Part shown: positions 54,104 through 64,000 of the stretch, piece by piece
Layout of the letters: each line of letters opens with the position of its first letter
How positions within the stretch are numbered: position 1 is the stretch's first letter
Assembly: GCF_910592395.1 (NCBI RefSeq)
Contig: NC_088317.1
Span: 7,750,001 to 7,814,000, forward strand
Source of the DNA: Lineus longissimus
Taxonomy: Eukaryota > Nemertea > Pilidiophora > Heteronemertea > Lineidae
Reading direction: 5' to 3'
Length of the DNA stretch: 64,000 bases
Notes under the pieces: generated by a model
Seen by the model: the letters and a program-made list of their open reading frames with translations, nothing else
Database searches by the model: none
What the model was told of the DNA's origin: nothing
Made by a program: the position numbers and the translations under genes

Positions 54104-54158
54104 ATGGGAGATTCAGAGGTAGAAACAACATCTGGCGCAACTGCTGTGACTGACACAG
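54104..54158 (+). CDS. Candidate host first coding exon
   Basis: ATG in an AAA-ATG-G context is followed by 18 codons (MGDSEVETTSGATAVTDT) and one extra base, then a perfect ACAG|GTAAGT donor. The short acidic Ser/Thr start and the donor make this a good first exon with a phase-1 intron; the following repeat-rich 10 kb would be intron. The gene is not recognised and no second exon was found. Confidence 0.45.
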
Positions 54159-55950
54159 GTAAGTAGGGATTGTTATATAATTGATGCAGAATTTTTTTTG
54201 GAATTATTGTTAGTCATGTGAGGCTGTCCAGATGCCCCAATAATTTCAAGAGGTGATTGTATTGGGCTTTCATTTTCAGAGGTTCAGGTGGGACAACACT
54301 GGTTTTGCTTTTGTTGGGTGTGGGGCTCTATGATAGGGAGTCCAGGGATTATTACAGAAGGGGTAGGATGTGTGCTATCTTTGAAAAGGGGAGCTTGTGT
54401 ATCTGATCAGAGGATATGAAAATAAGGATGGAAGGGAACTGGGAAAATGACAATGTTGGGACGAAATGGCTGGGTAAAATGAGCTGTGGAAAAGGATGAC
54501 ACTTCGCAAAACCATTATTTGACTAAAGTGTAAAAATGTTCGATACAGCTTTTCAATGACCTGACATGACAGTGTGGGGTGCTGATCGGGGAGTTATTTC
54601 TGTTCTCTATATTCTGAAAGGCCCTTGGCCTATCGTTTTCTTCCTAGACTCTGTCATTCTTTACCTCATCAAAGACTCTGACATGGGGATCGTAACTTAC
54701 AAATTTTTGTCCACTTTAGCATCTGTATGTCTACCTATCGGTCCATTTGTTTGTCCATCAAGACAATGTAAAAGGCTGTAACTTTAGCCTGCTGCTTGAA
54801 CATTTTCTTTTAATATGTGGCTTTATGTACAGCATATCAGTAGATGCTGTTCGCCATTGAAAACGGCTCGATCTTGTTCACAGTTTGACCACTGGGGAAC
54901 CTTTGCTGAAAACAGAAAAATTGCAGTTCCTCCTATGCAACTCAACAGCATTTGATGCCATTTATATGGTTGATGTACCTCCTGAGGATACATGATATAT
55001 CAGACCGGTTTTTGTTATAACTAATATCAGTGCTAATATTGAGGTCAACATAACCCCCACTCCAACTTACATTCACCTCAACTTAGTCTTGGGTTGAGGG
55101 GTATCAGCTGTGACTAAGCACAGTATTTTTCTCAGTTTTTTTCTGGAGCATCAGGTCAACTCATGCTTCTTGTCAATCATTTCCCTGTTGTAAGGTGGGC
55201 ATTGGTGACTAAGTTCTTCATGAGCCAATTTCCCCACAGCTTTGATTCTTAAGTTCAAACATGGCCATTTTGTCTAACTGAATGTGCTCAACCTTATTTT
55301 CAACAAATCATTCTTTTTATCTGGTCAATTCACATAAACATACGAGACAAGATTCATGTCTCATATCGCAACCATGCATCCTCTCCATGTATTCTTGTGG
55401 ATTCTTTGTATAAAAAGTAATAACGTAAGTGTATCCATTGGGCCTTGCCTGGGGTAGTCCGTGCACTTTGATTTCATTCTGAAAAATCACCAGCCAGGCT
55501 TCTGACTACAGTAATGACACGAGGAAGTAAAGTTTATTATGGTTGTTTATTATAGTGATGCCCTAATTTGAATAGGCCAGGCAGATTTGGCTTATGACTA
55601 TGAGACACTCTTCACTCAAAAACTCATGTCTCTGATACCAGGCATTGGACAAGAAGAATCACTTCAGGAGCTGTGGTTGTGTCTGATGTTAATCTGTTCA
55701 AGAACTGCATCAATCGTCATTATCTCGTGACATTTTTCACTGCTTCTGCATGCTATTGCTAGACTGTTGCTGGCATCTGTAAGCAGTTGTTGTATATTTC
55801 TAGAGCAACATTTATTGATTTCTAAAAATTGACATAATTTATTCAGACGAGACATTCGCTCATGTTGCACCAAGATGACTTCTAAGATAGTTGTTATAAA
55901 TGATGTCCATGAAGCTATTGATGAAGGGGAGGGGGCACTACAGTCTATAA
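54159..55950 (+). other. Probable intron, no feature recognised
   Basis: No ORF, repeat copy or splice acceptor of note was identified; T-rich and low in GC. Confidence 0.3.
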
Positions 55951-55958
55951 CAGATAGT

Positions 55959-56500
55959 TCTGATCCAGAAGTATTCAGGTAGCAGGAAGGGGTGGGCATT
56001 TGTGGTTTCTGAGTGTGAGTGAGGGGGTAGAGTGGTGTCTGTTGACTGTGCTTTAAGAGAGACTAGGCATGATGCCAGTCTCTCTTGAAGCAGAGTCAAC
56101 ATACATGTGGTTTCAGAATTAGGTCTTTCATTGTAGCAATGCGAAAATGTAAGCAATTTTGGTTAGGTCCGTTATAACATAGAGTGACTCAACCACTCTT
56201 TTGATTACAGAGGCCGCCTCAGCGCCACTACGTGGGGCCTAATGGTATCAGGCTTCGCGCGATATGCACCATTCTTGGAAAACTCAATGTGGAGGTATGC
56301 TCATTAGCATAATCTATTCTTAGCTCCAGCTCGAGTTAATCTTGCGCAGTGTTTCTTCGGCCCAGATACATTGTGGTGGAAAACGTCTAGTACAATGAAC
56401 GCCTGGCTTGCGCCAGACTAATAAGTGAAGAAGGTCTGGCTGCGCGAGACTACTGTGATAAAAATGTCCATTGCAGAGACTCTGTGAATTTGGCAAATAC
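55959..56500. repeat. Second copies of two repeats from 18841-21350
   Basis: 55959-56105 matches 18850-18985, including the hairpin TGTTGACTGTGCTTTAAGAG around AGGCATGATGCC, with mismatches in the right arm. 56255-56500 matches 21118-21350. Confidence 0.75.
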
Positions 56501-56616
56501 TTATTACCCCTCAGCCCATAAAGGCTAGAGGGGTATTGTCGAGGCGTTCGCCGTCTGTCTGTCCGTCTGTCCGTCTGAGGGTCTGTCGGGCCGTCCGTCT
56601 GTCCGTTGATCTCGTT

Positions 56617-58380
56617 TCCGGAGCATATATCCGTAACCATAAATGCTGGCCATTTCATCTCTTTCATCTTTACTGAGGACAGTACTCATGAGACTACATC
56701 ACATAATACCCGGGTTTTTGATTTGACCTACTTTTTGAAGGTCTTATGGTACCATTGTGCCTTTTGGCAGTTTTGACGGTTTTCGACCTACACTTGGCCC
56801 CAGGGGGCGCTTTATGCAAAAAACTACTTTTGGCTATATCTCATGAATTATGCTAGCTTGAATCATGATATTTTTACTCAGGACAGTACTCATAAGACTT
56901 CATCACATAATTCCCGGCTTTTGATTTGACCTACTTTTCAAGGTCACAGGGGTCAAGTAGCGTAAATTGACCATCAGTGGTTTCCGGAACATATATCCGT
57001 AACCATAAATGCTGGGCATTTCATCTCTGGGTGGTTTGAAGGTCTTACGGTACCATTGTGCCTTTTGGCAGTTTTGACGGTTTTCGACCTACACTTGGCC
57101 CCAGGGGGCGCTTCATGCAAAAAACTACTTTTGGCTATATCTCATGAATTATGCTAGCTAGAATCATGATATTTTTACTGAGGACAGTACTCATGAGACT
57201 ACATCACATAATACCCGGGTTGTTGATTTGACCTACTTTTCAAGGTCACAGGGGTCAAGTAGCGTAAATGGACAATCAGTGGTTTCCGGAGCATATATCC
57301 GTAACCATAAATGCTGGCCATTTCATCTCTGGGTGGTTTGAAGGTCTTATGGTACCATTGTGCCTTTTGGCAGTTTTGACGGTTTTCGACCTACACTTGG
57401 CCCCAGGGGGCGCTTCATGCAAAAAACTACTTTTGGCTATATCTCATGAATTATGCTAGCTAGAATCATGATATTTTTACTGAGGACAGTACTCATGAGA
57501 CTACATCACATAATACCCGGGTTTTTGATTTGACCTACTTTTCAAGGTCACAGGGGTCAAGTAGCGAAAATTTACCATCAGTGGTTTCCGGAGCATATAT
57601 CCGTAACCATAAATGCTGGGCATTTCATCTCTTGGTGGTTTGAAGTGTTATGGTACCATTGTGCCTTTTGGCAGTTTTGACGGTTTTCGACCTACACTTG
57701 GCCCAAGGGGGCGCTTTATGCGCAAAAACTACTTTTGGCTATATCTCATGAATTATGCTAGCTTGAATCATGATATTTTTTACTGAGGACAGTACTCATG
57801 AGACTACATCACATAATACCCGGGTTTTTGATTTGACCTACTTTTGAAGGTCACAGGGGTCAAGTAGCGTAAATTGACCATCAGTGGTTTCCGGAACATA
57901 TATCCGTAACCATAAATGCTGGGCATGTCATCTCTGGGTGGTTTGAAGGTCTTATGGTACCATTGTGCCTTTTGGCAGTTTTGACGGTTTTCGACCTACA
58001 CTTGGCCCCAGGGGGCGCTTTATGCAAAAAACTACTTTTGGCTATATCTCATGAATTATGCTAGCTTGAATCATGATATTTTTACTCAGGACAGTACTCA
58101 TAAGACTTCATCACATAATTCCCGGCTTTTGATTTGACCTACTTTTCAAGGTCACAGCGGTCAAATAGCATAAATTGACCATCAGTGGTTTCCAGAGCAT
58201 ATATCCGTAACCATAAATGCTAGGCATTTAATCTCTGGGTGGTTTGAAGGTCTTATGGTACCATTGTGCGTTTTGGCAGTTTCGACGGTTTTCAACCTAC
58301 ACTTGGCCCCAGGGGGCGCTTCATGCGAAAAACTACTTTCGGCTATATCTCAGGAATTATGCTAGCTAAAATCATGATTT
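56617..58380 (+). repeat. 302-bp tandem repeat, about six copies
   Basis: GGTTTCCGGAGCATATATCC starts units near 56986, 57283, 57583, 57887 and 58188, with a first unit from 56617. Each unit carries TTGGCCCCAGGGGGCGCTT (56795, 57096, 57398, 57699, 58003, 58304), spaced 301-304 bases, and AAGGTCACAGGGGTCAA. Units are very similar, except the last two. Confidence 0.9.
56795..58319 (+). promoter_or_regulatory. Six CTCF-like GGCCCCAGGGGGCGC motifs
   Basis: TGGCCCCAGGGGGCGCTT is close to the CTCF core but lacks one base of CCACCAGGGGGCG, so the match is weaker than at 15734-17504. AGGTCACAGGGGTCA in each unit is a direct repeat of nuclear-receptor half-sites spaced by three bases (DR3). Confidence 0.3.
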
Positions 58381-58670
58381 TTTTTGGTATGTGCGTTGGG
58401 GATGACTAGAGGAAGGTTCCTTTTGAAAACCAGCTCGTTCTGATTGTCAATATGCTCACAGGGCGGCGTGCTTGAAATCGGTTTCCGTCAATTTCGAGGA
58501 GAACCGTCTGATTAAATTAATTTTTGGTATGTACGTTGAGGGTGACTAGAGCGAGGCTCCTTTCGAAAATGGGCGCGTTCCGATAATCAATATGGCCACT
58601 AGGGCGGCTTGCTTGAAATCGGTTTCCGTCAATTTCGAGGCGAACTGTTTGTCCGATCAAATTCATTTTT
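58379..58670 (+). repeat. 145-bp tandem repeat, left part
   Basis: TTTTTGGTATGTACGTTGGG, then GACTAGAG and GGTTTCCGTCAATTTCGAGG, in two units (58379, 58524). Two more units follow at 62031 and about 62176, beyond the insertion. Confidence 0.8.
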
Positions 58671-59716
58671 AGCTCAGCTGACAAAGTCAGCGGAGCTAGT
58701 CAAATAGCTATTCGATTGGTGTCCGTCCTTCCACCCATCCTGCCATCCTTCCATCATGCCATCTGTAGACAAAGTTGGGCATTTTGTAATCATACAACCG
58801 AGGCACTTCAAATCTAGTCTTGCTTATAAACACCGCAGAAAATGTTGCTTACGGAAAAAAATTTGGGCGATTCGACTCAAATTCAGCTCCCCAGGGGGCA
58901 AAATGCGTAAATGAAAAAACAATTTTTTGACGCTCTATTCCAGCAGATAAAAGCTTAAAATAAAGTTGAAAAGGTCTTCATGATACAGAAGTTTTGATAT
59001 AAAATAGATTAGTGTCGATTTATATCACCAGTTGGCGGTAGTGAGCAAAACTGTTGTTTGACCCCGGATGACCCCGCTTTAAATTTCCCGCCGAGGTTAC
59101 CTGGAGTACTATCGTCAAAAAAATGGCGGTGACATTTTTATTTCTACCGGAGCGATGATTTGAAAGTGACGAATTTTCTTTTTTAAGCCTTTACGGAAAC
59201 GTATTTTGGTACGAAACTTCACACGTTTATAGAAAAGATCAACGAGAATGTGTTGAAATGCCCTCATAACGATGAGTTCAACAGAATTTGGTCAAAACAA
59301 CCTTCGAATGGAGTCAACTTTCTTTGCGAAATTGAAGCGACAACCTCATTATTTATCGTAATTTATGCAGATCTGAGTCCAGCTGATGGGTGATGTTCTG
59401 CTATTGGAAACTTCGGAAATTAGTTCTATTAGTTCTCCTATTCTGCAGGAGTATATTATAGCCATTGATGTTGACAGCTAAAAACACGAAAACTTTGTTC
59501 AGGTTTCTCGTCCAATCACGTGACCTCTCCAACACTCGATAATGCACTCTTTTCGTCCACGTTTAAGGCCAATCTTCGGCCTGAACATGAAATCTAATAA
59601 GCGCAGTACTTAAATCAGATGTTTCTCTCGCCTTGAAAACATTCCTGGGTAAAATCCATTGAGATTAGCCGAGTTAATCCACTTTTTCCGTGCCTAAAAT
59701 CTCTGCCGCTGAATTC

Positions 59717-59816
59717 TATAAATAGAAACTATTAACATCGCGGCAGTGTGGTTCCCATTGTGCGCCCTCCCACTTCACACCATGTCAGGAACTTTTACGG
59801 AGAGAGAGGGCGTGCG
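59717..59816 (+). promoter_or_regulatory. TATA box with possible short first exon
   Basis: TATAAATA at 59717-59724 lies about 65 bases before ACACCATGTC (ATG 59782). Eleven codons plus two bases run to a GCG|GTAAGA donor at 59816. This could be a promoter and first exon, but lies inside the nested insertion, so it may belong to that element or be chance. Confidence 0.25.
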
Positions 59817-60123
59817 GTAAGAAGAATGGCCAAAATGACGTCACGTTTTCCTGGCAATGTCTCTTGCCAGCATCTTTACAGACAACGTTAGAACTAGAAA
59901 ACGAATATGTTAATTTGCAAAATTAAAAGCAGATTTCACCACTAACCAGCCAAATCGGAATACGACGGCGCAAAATGTTCTCGCTTTCCTCCTGCTAAAA
60001 AACCTTGTTCCCGCACTCCTATTTTAATTTATGCCAAGGAATATGATATGATCTGTTTTCACTTTTTTGTAATTAAATGGTATTCATATAATGAGATCAA
60101 TAGTAGTGTCCGTGTCAGATCCC

Positions 60124-60161
60124 ATCATGGAGGTATAAATAATTATTTATACCTCCATGAT
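60124..60161. repeat. Perfect 38-base palindrome
   Basis: ATCATGGAGGTATAAATAA and its exact complement without a loop. No copy elsewhere in the window was noticed. Confidence 0.95.
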
Positions 60162-60673
60162 CACATCGTTCAACTAGTCTTCTCTCCCCAGCCCAGGTGC
60201 CTCACACGGACCTTCACGTCCCCATACTCAAGACCAACTCTTACAATATCGCCCTCAAAACAACCCTGGAGTCATGAATTCACAGGTGCTCCTGTGAAAT
60301 CTCAGTTCTAGTTTATTTATCAAACTTTATCGAGGGTTATCGAATCGAATGGATGTGTCGATCGTCGGGGCGGATTGTATGTGGTTTGGTTGTGCGTCCA
60401 AGGCGATTAGGTCATTCAGTTAGTTTGAGAAAGATCATGATCATGAAGATGCGTGTTGTGTTATCATAACTGGAAAATAAGTTGAAGTTACTATTAGTAC
60501 TACGATTCTTACAGGAGTAAAAAGTAGACGTTTTAAGCAACACAATAATGTTACTCCCATAAAAAAACTGTCAATTCTCCTTACCACTCACAGAAGCCAA
60601 GCGATTGCTGTTAAGTTATGCAGGGGCTTAATCAATTACTTGCACTCCATGTGGGGTGAATAACATTACCTTT

Positions 60674-60810
60674 TGAACGGCTGGCTGTAGGGGGATGATT
60701 GGAACAGCCGGTATACCTGCTGAACCGAGGTTAATGTTATTTTCAATCCACGATTGCAGGTCACCTGATTTTCGAGATTTCGCGGGAAATGAAATTGTAA
60801 ACAAACGCAT
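60674..60810 (-). CDS. Weak exon-like ORF segment
   Basis: From ATG 60808-60810 about 45 codons (SGDLQSWIENNINLGSAGIP) run to CAAAAG|GTAATG, a possible donor. No family recognised; it lies in the nested insertion. Confidence 0.2.
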
Positions 60811-62030
60811 GTGTGCAGTTCAAATGTAAACAAAAATGTATTTTTGGTACTTTTGGTTGCTGGACTTGGGTTTTCCCGCAGTTAGGAGCTGGATCAAATT
60901 GGTGGTCTATTGTGCTGTTTTAGTCAGAGGTAGCCCTTGATTATGAAGGGATTTTCAAATTAAGGTGACCATAGTCTTTTATGTGCTCAGCTCACCACAG
61001 CTTTCAATACTTGATGTATCTGAAGAGGCGCGCGGAACCTGACATAGCCTTACCAAGGAGCTGCTAACTTTGCCTTTTTGGCTGAGACATTGCTTCATGT
61101 AGGACTAGGAGGAGCACGCATTTTAAAGTTCTAGTAGTGATAGTTGGTTCGAGCCATTTGGAAGCCGACATGTGAAGGCCTATCTGGGTTCTCCTTTTCT
61201 CCGTATAAAAAGGGGCATATTGCTGACTAAGGAACAAGGCATATTGACATTGCCTCATCATCTCTATGGGACCAATTGATATACTTTTATATACACGCAT
61301 ATATCATGCCATTTCAGGGTCCGAGTCTGTGGACAATTGGTTTGATTAATTTGTCTCTTCGATATTGCTCCTTTATTGCATTAGATTTTCATCGCAATTC
61401 GATCTATTCAAGATATAGCCAATTTGAACCTGTCTGCGCCAAGGATAGATTGGTTCCAGATCGACTCACTATGACTAGGAATACGCAGTAGAGCACAATG
61501 TCATGAAAAACGACCCTTTGTATTGTAAATTCCAATCACCTGCAGGACAGGTCAATTTCTCTCAATAAAATTAATTTTGTTGACTCCTGTAATCTCTACC
61601 TTATTAAAAAAAAAAGAAAGTGGTGCTAGTCCCAAACTGGTAATTTCTATTTATTTTGACCTCTGTTAAATCATGATACCTCTCAATTACAGACAGCATT
61701 TTGTATCCTTGTGCTGTACAACCCAGCCTGGACATACCACAGTTGTCCATGGAGAAGTCTCATCCTCTCTGACACTTTTTTTCTGTAAAGCTACTGATAC
61801 AACATGCTGAACTAGGGATATCTTCCGTTGCCTCCTGTAATGTTTACATACCATGGCTGATTAGTTCAATCATATTTCATCCACCTGGCAGCTCTGCATT
61901 GGAAATTTTAGTGGTATAACGTGTTCTCTTGACCTTCAAACAGTAGTATAAAGCCGATATTTACTACTTTATACCCTCAGTCCTATGTTATTAGGTCATC
62001 CAGCTGAGCGCCAGGCCCTTGGGCCTCTTG

Positions 62031-62344
62031 TTGGTATGTACGTTGGGGGTGACTAGAGCGAGGTTCCTTTCGAAAACAGGCTCGTTCTGATTCTCAATAT
62101 GGTCACCAGGGCAACGTGCTTGAAATCGGTTTCCGTCAATTTCGAGGAGAACGGCTTGGAGGATGGAATCAATTTTTAGTGAGTGTAGGCCTAATGCAGT
62201 TTTGTAAGGTTCCTTTCGAAAATCAGCGCGATTCGAAATTCAATATGGCCGCCACGCTCACATCCTCAAAATAGGTTTCCACAATTTTAATTTCCATATG
62301 CAAACTAGCCACTCCACCAAGCCAACTTCACCATTATCTCACCT
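62031..62344 (+). repeat. 145-bp tandem repeat, right part
   Basis: TTGGTATGTACGTTGGGGGT and GGTTTCCGTCAATTTCGAGG resume here; a more diverged unit starts near 62176. Confidence 0.75.
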
Positions 62345-62399
62345 TCAACCTTAATAGGCTGAGGGGTTATGCTCGCTTTGCGATGCTATTTTTACAATT

Positions 62400-62643
62400 A
62401 AAAGTGGTCTAATAAGGAAGGATTATTTATTGACATTTCCTGAACTATATACCTTCTAATTATCACTTTACATAAATAGGTTGGTGTAAGGTCGCGTGCT
62501 CTTCTTTCCTCGTGACAATATACAGCAAAATAGTTACAACCCCACAATCGCGCTATAAGTCCATAATAAGGCCACTGTGACCCGTTATAAATGTTTCGCC
62601 AGCTTCGCTATTTTGCCGCTATGTGGCGCATTGGGTCCTTGCA
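62400..62643. repeat. Second copy of the 21388-21620 repeat
   Basis: ATTTCCTGAACTATATACCT through TTTGCCGCTATGTGGCGCAT matches in order and direction. The Ty3 fragment begins where the match ends. Confidence 0.8.
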
Positions 62644-63590
62644 TCCAGCAAGTTTGAGGGATAGAGTGCTTAGCTTAGCAAATGAGGGCCACTAGGGAAT
62701 TGTGAACATGAAAAACGGTTTGAGAACAAGGGTTTGGTGGCCAAAGATAGATTCGGTTACAGAGAAAGTGTGTAAATCTTGCCATGGTTGCCAAGTTGTT
62801 GGGGAATTTGCTCCTCCTGAACCAATGTCGAGGGTGGAACCGCCTTTGTGTCCTTGGCAGGATGTAGCACTTGACTTGTTGTGCTTGCCTTTAGGACATA
62901 GTTTGCTCATTAGAGTTGACTACTACAGTAGATATTTTGAGGTGTGTGTCATGAAATCTACTACTTCTGAGAAAGCGATAGTGTCTTGAGGAAGTGTTCT
63001 CTAGATTTGGTTATCCGTTCTCTGTCAATGCTGATAATGGTAGCAATTTAGATATTGAAGAGCTCAGGGAATATTTGGATTAACATAGTATTGTTGAGTT
63101 GAGACATTCCCCACCTTTGTGGCCTCAGGCCAATGGGGAAATTGAACGTCAGAACCGTACAATGGTGAAAACGTTGAAAATTTCCCAAGTTGAGAGTAAG
63201 AATTGGTGATCAGAAATGCAGAAATTTCTGTTGGCATACCGTAGTATGCCTCGGACTAGTACGGGGGCCACACCCGCGTATTTGATGTTTGGTAGAGAGG
63301 TAAAGTCTAAATTACCCAAACTGAGGCAAGACAAGAGTGTGTTAGATGAAGGTTTCAGGGAGAAAGATTGGAGCGGTAAACTAGCTGGAAAGATGTATTC
63401 TGATCAGAAAAGGGGTGCCACTGAAAGTACCGTGGTCCCAGGAGACCAAGTTTTGGTAAAAAACACTATTGATCATGGTAAACTGGCTCCAAACTTCGAA
63501 CCTGAGCCCTACCAGCTTGTTGCAAAAGATGGAAGGGAAGTTACTGTAAGGTCAAAAGATGGCACTGCACGAAATGGGTTGAAATCATGA
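62644..63590 (+). pseudogene. Ty3/gypsy integrase fragment, broken
   Basis: The 3' part of an LTR-retrotransposon pol. The zinc finger is visible as NEGH, then CKSCHGCQ near 62775. Catalytic residues appear as the Asp in VALDLLCL, the Asp in NADNGS and the Glu in NGEIERQNR. After these come LLAYRSMPRTSTGATP and a final chromo/SH3-like VVPGDQVLVKN. A TAG at 62692, a frameshift near 62990 and stops near 63080 and 63208 disable it. The 124-residue segment 63216-63590 is open. It is truncated upstream at the dispersed repeat; no reverse transcriptase or LTR is in the window. Confidence 0.85.
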
Positions 63591-64000
63591 CTTCAATGAG
63601 ACAATATATTTCAGTATATAAGGCATGTTATGACGTAGAATGAGAAATACTGGTAGGATACTTCAAGTATCATGAGTCAGTGCAATGTCAGTATATCAAA
63701 TGATCCGGAACATTTGTAACCATGTGTTATAATGACTCAATATTTTCCAATATTCTCACAGTATAACGCAGTATACCACAATATATTGACAATATATGGA
63801 TACGTGGTATGCACACGTCCAACCGATTTGCCTTTTATCCGTAAAGCATGTGCATGGAAATAACTCCACAAAAAATTCTTAATCTTCATTGAATTTTATT
63901 TTTATATTTCATGTTTCCTTACATGTACTTGATTTCATTTACACAAGATCTTAATTTTCAAATCCGTCGCAGTTTCGGGGCACTGTTCCACTCAGTATTG
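63591..64000. other. Non-coding right edge
   Basis: CAATATATTGACAATATATGG and similar AT-rich words at 63740-63800. No gene; possibly downstream retrotransposon DNA, but no LTR is recognised. Confidence 0.3.

Larger units (their letters stand above)
58671..62030. mobile_element. 3.36-kb nested insertion with GCTCAGCTG inverted ends
   Basis: Starts AGCTCAGCTGACAAAGTCAG and ends CCAGCTGAGCGCCAGGCCC, then TTGGGCCTCTTG; GCTCAGCTG / CAGCTGAGC are inverted near the ends. The 145-bp array resumes directly on both sides, which proves insertion. The GGGCCTCTTG terminus resembles abundant repeat ends I recall from molluscs and other marine invertebrates. No transposase is evident. Confidence 0.65.
56508..62361. 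mobile_element. Tandem-repeat element with TACCCCTCAGCCC end, containing a nested insertion
   Basis: Left end TACCCCTCAGCCCATAAAGG at 56508; right end AATAGGCTGAGGGGTTA (62345-62361), a slightly diverged inverted match. Inside are a CTGTCCGTCTG tract, six 302-bp units and a 145-bp array cut by an insertion. Same end motif as 15609-17695 but a different interior. No transposase. Confidence 0.5.

Overview
The window looks like intergenic and intronic DNA from a marine invertebrate animal. It is AT-rich, lacks bacterial gene density and is packed with nested transposons. It holds a Polinton/Maverick, several LINEs, a tRNA-type SINE, LTR remnants, palindromic MITEs and tandem-repeat elements. A few exon-like segments have GT/AG borders. 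The repeats suggest a bilaterian such as a lancelet, hemichordate, echinoderm or mollusc, but I cannot name the species from sequence alone.

Region 1 (1-12923) is the main coding block, a Polinton/Maverick provirus-like element on the + strand. In order it carries a zinc-ribbon-like protein, an acidic low-complexity ORF, an rve-type integrase, a packaging ATPase, two small basic proteins and one medium protein, the major capsid protein and an adenain-type cysteine protease. A 5'-truncated LINE (about 3450-5500) splits it inside an array of diverged repeat units that may be promoters. Several genes carry one lesion each: in-frame stops at 395, 6791 and 9834, and a frameshift near 9290. An LTR-like segment and a palindromic MITE follow. 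After them comes a partial capsid and intact protease from a second, clearly diverged Polinton lineage. No protein-primed DNA polymerase B is visible; it may lie left of base 1.

Region 2 (13463-22740) starts with a 44-bp minisatellite and a Helitron-like element. Next come minus-strand ORFs of families I cannot name (14812-15560, 17700-18077, 18168-18720, 21592-21915, 22212-22720). A 2.1-kb element with TACCCCTCAGCCC inverted ends (15609-17695) lies between the first two. Its tandem repeats hold about eight same-direction CTCF-like motifs and clusters of nuclear-receptor half-sites.

Region 3 (22740-54000) is repeat-rich non-coding DNA. It holds two minus-strand LINE remnants, MITE families present several times, large inverted and direct dispersed copies, and a 165-bp tandem array with an open frame. 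It also has a tRNA-derived SINE and three minus-strand exon-like segments at 40514-41524 whose splice phases agree.

Region 4 (54000-64000) begins with a candidate host first coding exon (54104-54158, GTAAGT donor). A long tandem-repeat element (56508-62361) follows, with six 302-bp units and a 145-bp array split by a nested 3.36-kb insertion. A broken Ty3/gypsy integrase sits at the right edge.

The Polinton genes form a virion and integration module: integrase for insertion, ATPase for genome packaging, protease for maturation, capsid and minor proteins for the shell. They look recently decayed. Everything else is mostly transposon layering.
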